DNA of 64,000 nt from Hyaloperonospora brassicae (GCA_947650285.1 CANTFL010000056.1:1-64000); one strand, 5' to 3'; counted from the stretch's first letter, positions 34,991-45,398 are shown. Translations and numbers: made by a program. The notes: generated from the letters alone by a model not told the origin.

Positions 34991-37900
34991 ATGTCCCGGC
35001 CGTCCGCGCACCCCGCGGACCCTGCGCAGCTGTCCACGTCGGCGCGGCGACCCGCTGCGCCGCCGCACGACGTCCCGCTGCGCTTCCACTGGGAGGGGTA
35101 CCTCCAGAAGCGCAGCGACTGGCTGAAACACTGGGAGACGTACTACTTTGTGCTCCGCCGGCGGTCGCTCTATTGCTACTTGTCGCAGGACGACGCGCGC
35201 CGCGAGAACGCCAAGTCGAAGATCAAGAAGGGCAAATTCGGCTTCTCGGACCGCGTCGTGCTCGTCACCGCGTGGGACGTGGCGAAGCAGCAGCTGCCGC
35301 CGCAGGCCCACTCGCCAGGGGGCTCGACGCCGAGCCCCACGCGGTCGGCTATGGCGAGCGCCGAGGCGGGCGAGTCGCACGTGCGGCGTGGCGCCAAGTC
35401 GCTCGTGGACTCGACGTTTCGCTTCACGCTGGCGACGCACAAGGGCCACCACTTGCACTTCCGCACGACGTCCGAGGCGAGCAAACACGTGTGGCTGCAG
35501 TTTGTTGCGAATGCCATTGCCGACCACGACGTCGCGGGCCACGTGCACGCAGCTGTGCAGCACCTGCGGACGAATGTTGTCGACTTTTACAGGGGCTACG
35601 AGTACTTTTACGCGGCTTTGTGCGCCCGCGTGACGGCTGAAGAGACGGACGCGGTGCCGACGGCCCTGTCGCCGTCGTCTGCTGCCGCGCTGTCGACGAC
35701 GTCGGGGCCGCGATCGACGCTGGACGACAGCGACCGGGCCAGTGTGACGTCGACGGGCAAGAAGGCCACGGCGTCGTTCGTGCCAGTGTTGCCCGACCAG
35801 CCGCTGGCCAAGACGGACGTGGCGGCACCAATGGACCACGTGCTTGTGCGCTTTTTCTCGCTGCTAAAGTCCGACGTGATCTTGCGCAGCAACTACTTGC
35901 CCATGGTGCCGTTTGAAGGAAAATACCGCGGCTTTGGCGGCGTGCTCGAGTACTTTTCGAGGCTGTCGCAGTCGGTTCAAGTGGAGCAGTTTATTGTCGA
36001 GAGCATTCAGATCGAAGAGGACCCGGACGGCAACGAGGAACACGAGCACAAGAGCAGCTCCTCGGACGTCAATGGTCGAGCCTGCCGCCGACACTGTGTT
36101 GTCATCATCTCTGGACGCGAGACGATGCAGGTGCGCTATTGCCAGACGACGTTTGTGCAACAGTGGACGCACAAGCTGTACTTTAAGCCCGACGACGGGG
36201 GCCGTGTGAGTCGCTGGGAGATTTTTGGCGACGTCGTGGCTTCCAGTGTGGTGTTTAAAGCGCCCGGGTGCACGACGAATCTGACCTTGCCATCGCTAGC
36301 CGAGCGCATTCGTGAATCTGTCGTCGGCGGATACGTCGTGTCGATTCACTTGAGCCAAATCACAGACGTTCACTCACGGGAGCTGCAAGGAGATGAATTC
36401 TTTGTGCGCTGTTCTCTGGATACAAACGAGTTTGAAGACGTGTGGCATACAGAAGCGCAGTCGCGGGCGGCTGCTCCCGTCGAATGTCCGACCGACTCAC
36501 CCTGCAGCGAACTCGCGCCATCGTGGTCGTACAATTATGAGCAGGATTTGTTCCTACAGTTTGATCGACTGTCTCGTGACGACAACAGTGTGCTGCTTGT
36601 TGAGTGCTGCCGTAATTCGAACCACGAGGTCGTTGCTCGTACGCACGTGAACCTCGCCAGCTACTTGAACAGTAGCAATGGCGTCAGTAGTAGCAGTGCT
36701 GGTGGAACTATCTCGAGTCGATTGATGGGTCGACGAAGTCGTAGAAAGAGTAGCTGCGGTGGCGTACCAGCAGTCGACTTGCAGTGTTACGTGCTATCGA
36801 ACGATCACCAGAGTTTCTTTGGCAAGCTGCTGCTGGGGCTCACCATCTCGTCCATGTCGCATCGATCAGTCTCGCATCGATCCTCGATGTCGGGCATCCG
36901 ACACAGTTACAGGGATAGTTTCTGCTCCGACAATGGCAGTGTTGACGCTGCATCGCTCTTGCCGCACGAGTATTTATCGGCGCGCACCAGTTTCCGCTCG
37001 TTCACGAAGTTGGCCCAGCAGTTTTCGCCTCCTGGAGAAGATGTCATGCACCAGTTCATCATCAACGGCGTACGATATCAGTTGGCAGAAAAGTACCGCA
37101 TGGTGAAAGTTGTGGGAAAAGGCACGTACGGTGAAGTGATTGCAGCGAGCGATTTTGTGAACGGCGGCACGTTTGCAATCAAGAAGCTGGGCCAGTTTCT
37201 GAGGCATCCCAAGGTGGCATTACTGGCTCTGCGTGAGATCAAGCTCATGAGTGAGATTGGCACGCATCCCTGTCTCATGGGCTTCCACGAGCTGCAGCGG
37301 CCACTGGACTATGAGCACTTTGAGGATTTGTACATCATCCAGCCACTCATGGAGACGGACTTGTGTCGCATCATTCACTCGAAGGAGAGTCTAAGCGACG
37401 ACCAGGTGCAGTATTTCTTGTACCAAATGATATGTGGCATTCACTACCTGCATTCTGTGGACGTGTTGCACCGCGACATCAAGCCGAGCAACGTCCTAGT
37501 GAACTCGGACTGCCGGATCAAGATTTGCGATTTCGGGCTTGCTCGGCATGCAAACGATCGGGACCTGGCAGAAGGACTGTCGGAGTATGTGGTGACCCGA
37601 TGGTACCGTGCCCCCGAGCTGTTGCTGGCGAATGCGTACACGAAAGCCATCGACATGTGGTCAATTGGCTGCATCTTTGCCGAGCTATTGGGTCGCCGTA
37701 TCATGTTTCCCGGAACGTCGTATGTGGATCAGCTGAAGGTTATCGTCGACATCGTAGGTACACCTGCGACCTTCAGCTTCTGCGACAATCCCGTTGCGCG
37801 CCGCTACGCTGGACGTCAGTTCCTGATTCAGAGCCAGAAGATCCCCAAGGTGGACTGGGTGCAGGTGTTCCCAGAAGCCAACCCGGACGGCCTCGACCTG

Positions 37901-38146
37901 CTGGACCGCCTGCTGCAGTTTGACCCGGCGAAGCGCATCACAGCCGCAGAGGCGCTCGAACACCCATACTTGAGTCAGTGGCGCGACCCGCAGCTGGAGC
38001 AGCCATGCCACGCCGAGGTGGCGACGAAGCTCACGCAGTTTGACTACGCGCAAGTGTCGTACGATCCGCAGACGCTGAAGCATTTGCTGTATCAGGAGGT
38101 CATAAAGGCTCAGCTTCCATCTCAGCAGCAGCAGCAGCAGCAGTAG
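34991..38146 (+). CDS. PH / SnoaL-like / C2-like / MAP kinase fusion protein
   Basis: A 1051-residue single-exon protein. N-terminal PH domain, about residues 33-178 (FHWEGYLQKRSDWLKHWETYYFVLRRR ... FRTTSEASKHVWLQFVANAI). A SnoaL/NTF2-like region, about 290-410, runs from FFSLLKSDVILRSNY to VSRWEIFGD. A C2-like beta region, about 440-560, is tentative. The CMGC kinase covers about 700-995: glycine loop GKGTYGEV, Lys731 in AIKK, HRD at 827-829, DFG at 847-849 and WYRAPELLLA, ending at HPYLSQW. The activation motif is S864-E865-Y866 where MAP kinases have TEY, TDY or similar. A (CAG)n glutamine run ends the protein. The PH domain should target membranes through phosphoinositides; kinase class is certain, PH targeting is inferred. 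Such PH-MAPK fusions are, to my knowledge, largely an oomycete feature. It converges on PAT1. Confidence 0.9.
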   Translation: MSRPSAHPADPAQLSTSARRPAAPPHDVPLRFHWEGYLQKRSDWLKHWETYYFVLRRRSLYCYLSQDDARRENAKSKIKKGKFGFSDRVVLVTAWDVAKQQLPPQAHSPGGSTPSPTRSAMASAEAGESHVRRGAKSLVDSTFRFTLATHKGHHLHFRTTSEASKHVWLQFVANAIADHDVAGHVHAAVQHLRTNVVDFYRGYEYFYAALCARVTAEETDAVPTALSPSSAAALSTTSGPRSTLDDSDRASVTSTGKKATASFVPVLPDQPLAKTDVAAPMDHVLVRFFSLLKSDVILRSNYLPMVPFEGKYRGFGGVLEYFSRLSQSVQVEQFIVESIQIEEDPDGNEEHEHKSSSSDVNGRACRRHCVVIISGRETMQVRYCQTTFVQQWTHKLYFKPDDGGRVSRWEIFGDVVASSVVFKAPGCTTNLTLPSLAERIRESVVGGYVVSIHLSQITDVHSRELQGDEFFVRCSLDTNEFEDVWHTEAQSRAAAPVECPTDSPCSELAPSWSYNYEQDLFLQFDRLSRDDNSVLLVECCRNSNHEVVARTHVNLASYLNSSNGVSSSSAGGTISSRLMGRRSRRKSSCGGVPAVDLQCYVLSNDHQSFFGKLLLGLTISSMSHRSVSHRSSMSGIRHSYRDSFCSDNGSVDAASLLPHEYLSARTSFRSFTKLAQQFSPPGEDVMHQFIINGVRYQLAEKYRMVKVVGKGTYGEVIAASDFVNGGTFAIKKLGQFLRHPKVALLALREIKLMSEIGTHPCLMGFHELQRPLDYEHFEDLYIIQPLMETDLCRIIHSKESLSDDQVQYFLYQMICGIHYLHSVDVLHRDIKPSNVLVNSDCRIKICDFGLARHANDRDLAEGLSEYVVTRWYRAPELLLANAYTKAIDMWSIGCIFAELLGRRIMFPGTSYVDQLKVIVDIVGTPATFSFCDNPVARRYAGRQFLIQSQKIPKVDWVQVFPEANPDGLDLLDRLLQFDPAKRITAAEALEHPYLSQWRDPQLEQPCHAEVATKLTQFDYAQVSYDPQTLKHLLYQEVIKAQLPSQQQQQQQ

Positions 38147-38507
38147 CGAACTGTGTCGACAAGCAGCAAAGCAGTTCGGCCATGTAGAGAAGTGACGGCA
38201 GCTCGCGAGCAAGAAGCATATTAAAGAGACTGCGTAAATACTAGAGTCAAGCAGCATACAAGCGCTCTGCATTATCCATAATGCCGCTGTCGGGTTTCCT
38301 CGGCCACGGCCATGTTCCACCGTCAACAATAGCAGCTGCTTGTACTGGAACATCCTGCCATCGATCAGGCTGCACACAAACAAACACCGTGGCGTCCATC
38401 ACGCACAAGAAACGAAGCAAAACGAAACATGCATTGATGTTAGCTGCTGTCAAGAGAAGTCAGCAAACACTGGTGCTGGAGATACAGCAAGCAATCAGCA
38501 ACATCGC
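38147..38507. other. Intergenic region between convergent genes
   Basis: Shared 3' region of the PH-MAPK (+) and PAT1 (-) genes. No gene or clear polyadenylation motif was identified. Confidence 0.5.
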
Positions 38508-40739
38508 TCAGGCCGCTTGCTTGACAGCTGTGGCCAAGTGCACAAACAAACTCTGGTGGTGCTCCCACTCCTGCTTGACGCTTTGCGCGTGCTCAGCGTT
38601 CACTCCTTCAGTCTCCGTCAACTGCTGTACAGCCGATCCGCCGCGCTGCAATAGTGCCTGGAAAGCCTCCGCACGCGCCCGGTCGTGCAACACGACAGAC
38701 AACGACTGCACCTCGTGGCCAACCAGTGCACGCTGGAGACAAGCAGTCAGCAGCTCAACAGGCGGCGTCGGCGGCACATACAGCAACAAGAGTACCAGCG
38801 TCTGGCACAGACGATCGTCACCTGCATCGCTTGCTTCCACGCGGCGTCCATGATCGATTCCGATGCCAGACAAAAGCTGATCCACGAGATGAGGCAAGAG
38901 GACAAAGCGGGCTGACGGGTGCAACAGCGGCAGGGCGCGACTCACCAACATCTTCCCCTTGACAGCTGTCAGCATCTTTAGCAACTGCTGAACGTCGCAG
39001 CTCATGACACCACAGGACGCTGCGTCACTGTCCGCGTCACTCGGCTGAATCACATTGACACCAAGCAAAGCCGCCAATTCCAGCAACAGCGACGTTGTCC
39101 GTGAGCGCAACTCAACAAGAGCCGGATCCATTTCAGCTTCGCTCATCGAGTGGAACTGCTGCACGTTGATCCCGCGAGCATCCAGCAAGTGGCGCGCGTC
39201 CTGTAGAGACAGCAGACATTGCATGCCGCGGTCCAACTGGAGGCGGAGGTTCCACGTGTCATTGGCAAATACCGAGTTGCGGCTCGCATCTTTGCTCATT
39301 CGCAGCACCTTGGAGGTGGTGGCTTCCGCAGCCACAGTCTGGGCGCCAGGACTCGATCCACGCACACGCACAGAGCTGGCAACTTCACTGCTGGACTCGG
39401 CTGTCGTAGAAGAAGAGGAGGGTGCAGTCTTCTCGCCATCGGTGTCGGTACTCAATGGTGCTTGCTCAGCACCCTCAGTGTCTGTCGGTGAAGAAACACG
39501 GGGCGAGCTACTCCTTTCGGTATCCGCGAGGTTGAGCGACTGCTTCGGGCGGTACAAACTGCTCTGCGTGTTGCGTCCGAGCACATGGTACTCTGACTCC
39601 CAGTTGCGCGACTTGACTGCGCGCTGTACATCTCGAGGATCGACCGACTTTACATGCTGCAATTTCCACGACGGCAGCGGGACAGATGGGCGACCAGGCA
39701 CCCCTGCACGTGTCCGCTTTTGCATAAAGTTGTGGAAGTAGTAGTCATCACTGAACGGGTCGCTCGAGCGCAGCCACTTCATCTGCTGCTGCACCACAAA
39801 GTTCACATCCCGCGGAGTCATCATCTTGAAAGCAGGCGGGTGCATGTGCGGTGGCCCATGTGGCATACCGTAGCGCCCAAATGCACCCGGGGGGCCCGGA
39901 AACGGCGGTCGCAACGAAACAGGCGGCGGTCCACGTCCGTACATCGGCAGAGGCATGGGCAGCATGGGTGCGCCCTGTCTGTACATGGGGTGAGGAGCTT
40001 GTCCCGCTTGCATGTGCGACGGCGGCCGTGGCATGAACTGCTGGTGGGGATTGGCAGGCGCCATTGGCGGCGCCAGCTGCGGCGCGTTCCACGCACCCGG
40101 CGGCGGCCGGTGGTCCGGTGGCTGAGGCCCTCCTAACGCAGCGCCAGGAGGTGCGTGCGCCGTCTGCTTGAGTGGCGGAGCAGCATCTTCTTGACCAGCG
40201 ACCGACGCCTCGTCGTCGTCCAGTCCGAGGCCGCGGAGACCGGGCACCTGACTCTCGTCCAGCTCCGGGTCCTGCTCCAGGCTCAGACCGGGCGGCGGCG
40301 CCCGTCCGCCTGTTGCAGAGCCGCCGCCGCCGCCGGCAGTGGCAGTAGCAGTTGTCCCTTGGAACTGCTCCTCGAGCCTCGAGAACTCCGCTTGGCCGCG
40401 GGCCCACTTGAGGTCTTCTGAAGGCGACACCGGCCCCACTGGCGCCGCGAGACCCGGCGGCGGCCGTCCAGGGGCTCCGCCGGCGGCTCTGTCGTCTGCT
40501 GCCCGTGCAGTGGACTGGAACGTGCCCATGAACGCCGCCGAGAACGCGTCATTGAAGAACAGCGACGCGCTGCTGCTGGCGTCGCCCGTCTGCGCGCCGC
40601 TCTCGACGGGCCCCAAGAGGTCGTGCGCGCGCAGGTCGGCCAGGAGCGACTCGTACTTCGTGTCGTCCACGCGGCCGCTCGTGAAGAACGCCGGGAGGCC
40701 GTCCATTGACGCGCCAAAGAGCGACTCGTCCGTGGCCAT
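38508..40739 (-). CDS. PAT1: PAT1-like mRNA decapping activator
   Basis: PAT1 links deadenylated mRNA to decapping (with LSm1-7 and DCP1/2) in cytoplasmic P-bodies. The ORF gives 743 residues from the ATG at 40739 (MATDESLFGASMDG). The same frame extends upstream without a better ATG. The N-terminus is acidic/hydrophobic (FFNDAFSAAF), followed by a long Pro/Gly/Met-rich disordered segment (about 115-300). The conserved PAT1 region begins with DVNFVVQQQMKWLRSSDPFS near residue 306 and includes DDYYFHNFMQKR and LYRPKQSLNLAD. The C-terminal helical part (about 480-743) is the LSm/decapping-binding region in the family. The length is typical. No intron was needed. Assignment rests on the central block. 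Confidence 0.88.
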   Translation of the reverse strand: MATDESLFGASMDGLPAFFTSGRVDDTKYESLLADLRAHDLLGPVESGAQTGDASSSASLFFNDAFSAAFMGTFQSTARAADDRAAGGAPGRPPPGLAAPVGPVSPSEDLKWARGQAEFSRLEEQFQGTTATATAGGGGGSATGGRAPPPGLSLEQDPELDESQVPGLRGLGLDDDEASVAGQEDAAPPLKQTAHAPPGAALGGPQPPDHRPPPGAWNAPQLAPPMAPANPHQQFMPRPPSHMQAGQAPHPMYRQGAPMLPMPLPMYGRGPPPVSLRPPFPGPPGAFGRYGMPHGPPHMHPPAFKMMTPRDVNFVVQQQMKWLRSSDPFSDDYYFHNFMQKRTRAGVPGRPSVPLPSWKLQHVKSVDPRDVQRAVKSRNWESEYHVLGRNTQSSLYRPKQSLNLADTERSSSPRVSSPTDTEGAEQAPLSTDTDGEKTAPSSSSTTAESSSEVASSVRVRGSSPGAQTVAAEATTSKVLRMSKDASRNSVFANDTWNLRLQLDRGMQCLLSLQDARHLLDARGINVQQFHSMSEAEMDPALVELRSRTTSLLLELAALLGVNVIQPSDADSDAASCGVMSCDVQQLLKMLTAVKGKMLVSRALPLLHPSARFVLLPHLVDQLLSGIGIDHGRRVEASDAGDDRLCQTLVLLLLYVPPTPPVELLTACLQRALVGHEVQSLSVVLHDRARAEAFQALLQRGGSAVQQLTETEGVNAEHAQSVKQEWEHHQSLFVHLATAVKQAA

Positions 40740-41185
40740 GTGCGGCGTGGCGAGGGGCGCGACGGGGCGGGCGGAGGGGGACGTGGGTCTGTCTGACACA
40801 GGGCACACGCGAGCACAGAGCAGCACAAGTGGGAGCGTGAGCGCTGAGAACCCATTCGGGGGGATCTCCTTAGGTGCGCGGGGTACGCATCGATACTTTT
40901 ACAAGTCATCGGGCTGGGCACGTGCTGGAAACGAAAAGACAGAGGGAGCAGGTGAACGAACGGCCGGCCGGGACGTGGAGGGGTTACTTACTCGAAGAAA
41001 CCGAACTTAACGGTGGCTCGCCCGCGTGGTCTGTTCGCTGCCTCGCGCGTTGCAAGTTGACAAGTGGGCGAAAACACTGTGCGCGGACAGAAGAACTGCG
41101 TCGAGCAACTTTTGCCCTTGTGGCTGTTTCCGCAACGGAAGTTGGCACGAGCACAGGGCTGCTGCACATTTGTCTTTACAGACGC
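40740..41185. promoter_or_regulatory. PAT1 upstream region / PIG-S 3' region
   Basis: This 446-bp gap lies between two minus-strand genes. It contains the PAT1 promoter and the 3' end of PIG-S; no other ORF with coding character is seen. Confidence 0.4.
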
Positions 41186-42968
41186 CTACGCCGTCTTGGG
41201 CCTTGTCGCTGCTCGTTTCGCCGCTCGTTTCGCTTTGTACCGCTTCAGCTCACGCACGAGGCCCAGTAGAAACGGCAGCACGAGCGGAGCCACGAGCGGA
41301 GCATACACTCCCACCATTTGCTCTTGTGGAAAGTAGAGCTGACGGATCATCGTGTGGTCGTAGTACGCAGCGTCCGTCATCTCAGATGCTTGACGGGCCA
41401 TTGCCAGCAGACGATGCAGGTCCGACGCGTCCACGCAGTCGTGCAGCTGCGCTCGACTGCTGGCATCACACAGAATGGCTTCGAGCCTTGCCACCGCTGT
41501 CTCCACTCTCGTTTGTACGCGCTCCAAGACGCTCAGCTCCGGCAGCGCTTCCACGAGCTCGACAGTCGACCGGAGCGTCTCGATCGCCGACGTCATGAGC
41601 GTAGCAAACCGTTCCCTCATGACAACATCCAGCTCCCACTCTGCAACTCCATCCGCTGGAGAAGGTAGAAACAAAAGCTGCCTTCTCGAGACGCCACCAC
41701 TTGCTGCATCCTCTTCTTGCTGCCGATACAAGAACGACGGAAGGCCAAGCAGTGTGCGGAACTCCGAGACAAAGAGACCCATAACGCGCTGTAGCTCGCG
41801 GTTCTTGATATCGAGCGCAGCTGCATCGCTGCTCGATGCGTCGCCAGTCGAATTGCACGTGAACGCAAAAGGGTTCAGGATGACGGCAATGCCCCACTGT
41901 GGCAGCTCAAATGACGTAGCCAGCCCCCTTTCGCTCTGTTCTTGATCCCTCGAGCGAATATACAACGGAGCGTGCACACTGTCGGGAAGAGCAGCCATAA
42001 AGTGCAGCACTTGCTCTCGATCGTCCAGTACCGATGCGCCCAAGTAGTCGTTTGCGCTTTTGAACTGGACAGCACAATGACGATAGCCATCATTCAACAC
42101 ATTAGCCCTCTTGTCCTGCTTCTTGCGTTTCATCACAAAAGCCTGCACGTACATGTTTGAGATCGTCAGCGTCAATGTAGAAAGCCGCCGTTTCTTCTGC
42201 ACTTGGCTGGATCTCCTTGGCCAGTCTCGCATAGTGCACCACCTCTGTTTCGACGGTAAAGTCGGCCACAGCTTCGACTTTCTGCACAAATCGGCCCATG
42301 TACGAATCCACTAGCGTCTGTAGCTCTTCATTCCACGGCGTCATTGGGTTTTCTTTCAACAGCGAAAAGCGTAGCCGATACTGCAGCGCTCTCCGTGCAG
42401 TCTTTGCTGCTCTGTCTCTCTCTCCGCTTTTCTTGTCGCCCAATTGAGGGTAGACGTGGCTCTGCATCAGCTTTTCGATAGCCATGTGCATGGCGTCGCC
42501 AGTCTCCACTTGACACTGGAAGGACCACGCATGGCGGTACTTTCCGACCGTCAGGGATGGAGTTAATCTCGTTGCCATGTTCTCATCACACAGTAAAAAC
42601 ACCCGAAAGCGCTTGTCCAGCGTCGGCACGAGCGTCTCGAGCGCGTCATCGGCGGCCTGCGGTCCCGATCGCACGGACGCGTGCATCGTCTCTCTGTCCT
42701 GTGCACTCAACTGTAAGTTACGCGTAAAATACGCGACATTGGAGCTGCTGGAACCGAGCGAAGATCGCCGCGACGAGGAGCTGAAGCTGTAGACGTCGAC
42801 TTGGAAGTGCTCGGGACCGCCGAAGCGCGACGTCTGCCACGACAGCTGCTGGATGCGCGACAGGGGGAGACGCACACGCTCGACGCGTGTCAAGTGCCAC
42901 GCCACAGGCGCCGCCAGCAGCGCGAACAGCGCGAACGCGCCGACGATCTGGAGCCGCGTGCCTGCCAT
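41186..42968 (-). CDS. PIGS: GPI transamidase subunit PIG-S, frame break at a GTACGT..GCAG 10-mer
   Basis: PIG-S is an ER membrane subunit of the complex that attaches GPI anchors to proteins. The N-terminus (ATG 42968) has a transmembrane segment (VGAFALFALLAAPVAWHL) followed by RVRLPLSRI, the family pattern. The luminal part holds LQLSAQDRE and HAPLYIRSRD. Near the C-terminus is the second membrane segment (YAPLVAPLVLPFLLGLV), with a basic tail (KRYKAKRAAKRA). The reading frame breaks at 42143-42152. On the coding strand this is exactly GTACGTGCAG, a perfect donor and acceptor only 10 nt long. Removing it leaves 272 whole codons upstream and 319 downstream (590 residues, a normal length) and gives LKHAFVMKRKKQ. 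A collapsed intron is my preferred reading; a plain indel is the alternative. Confidence 0.85.
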
Positions 42969-43148
42969 GGCGGTGGCGCGTTTCTATCGCGCTTAGAAAC
43001 GGCTGTCGATGGCAGGAACAGCTTCTGGTTCTTCGTTTCGTCGCTTAAAGCAAACAAACCAAGCGGTAAAAACGTCTTTAGTGGGACCACCGGTGGAACA
43101 GTGTATTCAGTCAGTTGTTCAGTCGAGTCGACGAGACGCGCGACCGAC
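42969..43148. promoter_or_regulatory. Divergent promoter of PIG-S and PEN-2
   Basis: Only 180 bp separate the two start codons, so both genes must be driven from here. No TATA box is visible. Confidence 0.5.
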
Positions 43149-43737
43149 ATGGCGAGACGCGAGCCGATGGAGTCTGTGACGGACACGCCCGTGCTGGAAG
43201 AGGCTTCGCGACATGACGCTACTGCTGCTACTGCTGCTGGAGGTGCTGCTGGCGGAGCTGCTGGTGCGGAAGACAACAGCAACAACCGGGGCAACTTTAC
43301 GCGCAATTTGAACAAAGAGGCGGACCACGTCGTGGCCAAGAAGATGTTTCTCGGCGGACTGGTGTTCCTGCCCTGGCTACACTTTGTCAACGTCGTGTTC
43401 TACCGCAAACAGTTTCTCGATCCGACGATCGATGCGGCCATTACATTGTGTACGTCACACTTGCAACTGCTTGTTGTCTGTCTGTCTGTCTGTCTGTCTG
43501 TCTTTGTGTCTGTGTGTCTTTGTGTGTGTGTGTGCGTGGGAACTGCGGTCTCTGGTGCCGGTCTCACGAGTCGGCTGCTTGTTTGTTACAGGGGTGCGAC
43601 GGTCCTTTATGGGCTTTTGCTTCTGGACAGTGCTGTTCGTCTCGTGGGTGCTGCTCTTCCAGCTCAACTGGAAGGAGTTTGGCTGGTACAATCTCGTCAT
43701 GGTCGTGCCAGCAGAGGACGAGAACGCAGGCTGGTGA
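43149..43737 (+). CDS. Gamma-secretase subunit PEN-2
   Basis: PEN-2 is the small membrane subunit that matures presenilin in the gamma-secretase intramembrane protease. Exons 43149-43449 and 43592-43737; the intron is 142 bp (GTACGT...TTACAG) and carries TCTG and TG microsatellites. Splicing joins ATT ACA TTG T to GG GTG and gives ITLWVRRSFMGFCFW. The product has 148 residues: a low-complexity Ala/Gly N-terminus of about 55 residues, then KKMFLGGLVFLPWLHFVNVV (first membrane segment) and GFCFWTVLFVSWVLLFQLNW (second). The family core is about 100 residues, so the N-terminal extension is extra. The other subunits (presenilin, nicastrin, APH-1) are not in this window. Confidence 0.87.
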
Positions 43738-44065
43738 GCAGCAGCAGCAGCAGCAGAAGGAGGTGTGGTGACTGCAAGTCGCTAGGCGAGGCGACACGGC
43801 GGCGCTGCTTTTCGTAGTTTCAACGACGACCTTTGCGTGTTTTTCTATTTCGATTTCGTTTATACCGTCGTCGTTTCGTCACGAGTTGGCTTTTTCATTC
43901 ACCCAAACATGCAGTGGTGCGTTGCACGTGTGGTCCACACGAGTATCGTAAAAAAAACCTTCCTCCCGCATCGGTGTGCGCCACATCAACTGCCTCGCGC
44001 TGCCCACAAACAAAGCGAGTCAACGTGCCCTTCGGTCCATCGTCCCCCTTCCGTCGTCGGCGATC
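43738..44065. promoter_or_regulatory. PEN-2 3' region and SEC13 promoter
   Basis: A 328-bp gap between tandem genes, starting with a (CAG)n run right after the PEN-2 stop. No ORF with coding character was seen. Confidence 0.4.
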
Positions 44066-45398
44066 ATGAGCGCCCCCATCATCTCAATCGACACGCAGCA
44101 TGAAGATATGATCGTACGTGATGTCCCTTGACACTCCCGCTCGCTTCTCGCGTTTCTTGCGCCTCCAACGGCTCGAAATTGACCACTTACGGTCGCAATT
44201 GATCTTCTAAACGCCTCTTTTTGTGTACCCATGTCACTACTGCAGCACGACGCGCAGCTGGATTACTATGGCAAGCGCCTCGCCACGTGCTCTTCGGACC
44301 GGACGATCAAAGTCTACGATGTCACGGGCGACGTGCAGAACAATGAGCAGATCTTGACAGGGTACGGACTCTCACTTTCGCTTCGATCGACTGATGCCGT
44401 CGTGATGTCGGATCTGATACCGTCACGTTGGTGTGGGGTCGACAATGTAGCCATGACGGTCCCGTGTGGCAAGTGTCGTGGGCCCACCCCAAGTTCGGTG
44501 CGCTGCTGGCTGCCTGCTCGTACGATGGCAAAGTCATTATCTACCGCGAGCAGAGTCTGAACCAATGGACGCAGGCGTACGTCCACGCCTTCCACAAGTC
44601 CTCGGTCAATAGCATTGCGTGGGCGCCGCACGAGTATGGACTGGTGCTCGCCTGTGCTTCGGCCGATGGGATCGTCTCGATCCTCAGTTACTCGCGTACG
44701 TCGATTGCAGAGGTTGTCGAGATCCAAGACTGACTCGAGCCTGGTGGTGCTGGTGCTGCTATTGCTGTTGCGTTTTTCTTCTTCTGTGGTGGTGGTGGTT
44801 GCAGCGGAAGGCTGGAGCGTGAGTCAGTTCAAGGACAGTGCGCTTGGCTGCAATGCTGTGAGCTGGGCGCCGTTCCACTCGGTTGGCTCGCAGGGCCCGA
44901 CAGGCCCGATCCGCCGCGTAGTGACGGCGTCGTGCGACAAGACGATCAAGATCTGGAGCCTTGTGGAGGGCGAAACAGACTGGACGAAGCAGGAGCTGAG
45001 CTCTGCTCCTGCGCACAGCGACTGGGTGCGTGACGTGGCGTGGGCTCCTAGCACGGGGCTTCCCGTCAACCTCATTGCCAGTTGCTCTGAGGACAAGCAC
45101 GTGTACGTCTGGTCGCAGACTGTAGACGACAGCGCGTGGAAGCGCGAGCTGCTGCACATCTTCGACGCGTCGGTGTGGCGTGTAAGCTGGTCGGTCACTG
45201 GCAACGTGCTCGCCGTGTCCTCGGGCGACCACAAAGTGACGTTGTGGAAAGAAACGCTCGACAAGAAGTGGATGTACGTACGCTCTTTCAATCGTCGCAT
45301 GCATTGTGCAAGAGATCTCACGCTTGTGGTTTGTCAATACTCGCAGCCAAATATCGTCCGTCGACGAGGCTGGCGCGATTCACAACGGCAACGAGTAG
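44066..45398 (+). CDS. SEC13: SEC13: COPII coat / nuclear pore WD40 protein
   Basis: SEC13 is a six-bladed WD40 protein shared by the COPII cage (with SEC31) and the Y-complex of the nuclear pore. Five exons: 44066-44113, 44246-44361, 44451-44695, 44805-45273 and 45347-45398. Introns are 132, 89, 109 and 73 bp, with donors GTACGT, GTACGG, GTACGT and GTACGT. All phases join correctly and give 309 residues, the usual length. Recognisable blocks include [81 protein letters not shown] and [13 protein letters not shown]. The last exon gives [15 protein letters not shown]. The first exon encodes only 16 residues ([16 protein letters not shown]), typical of the family start. Confidence 0.95.

Noticed and set aside
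34694..35839. 381-codon minus-strand frame
   Set aside because: Antisense to the N-terminus of the PH-MAPK gene; a composition shadow of GC-rich codons, with no motif.
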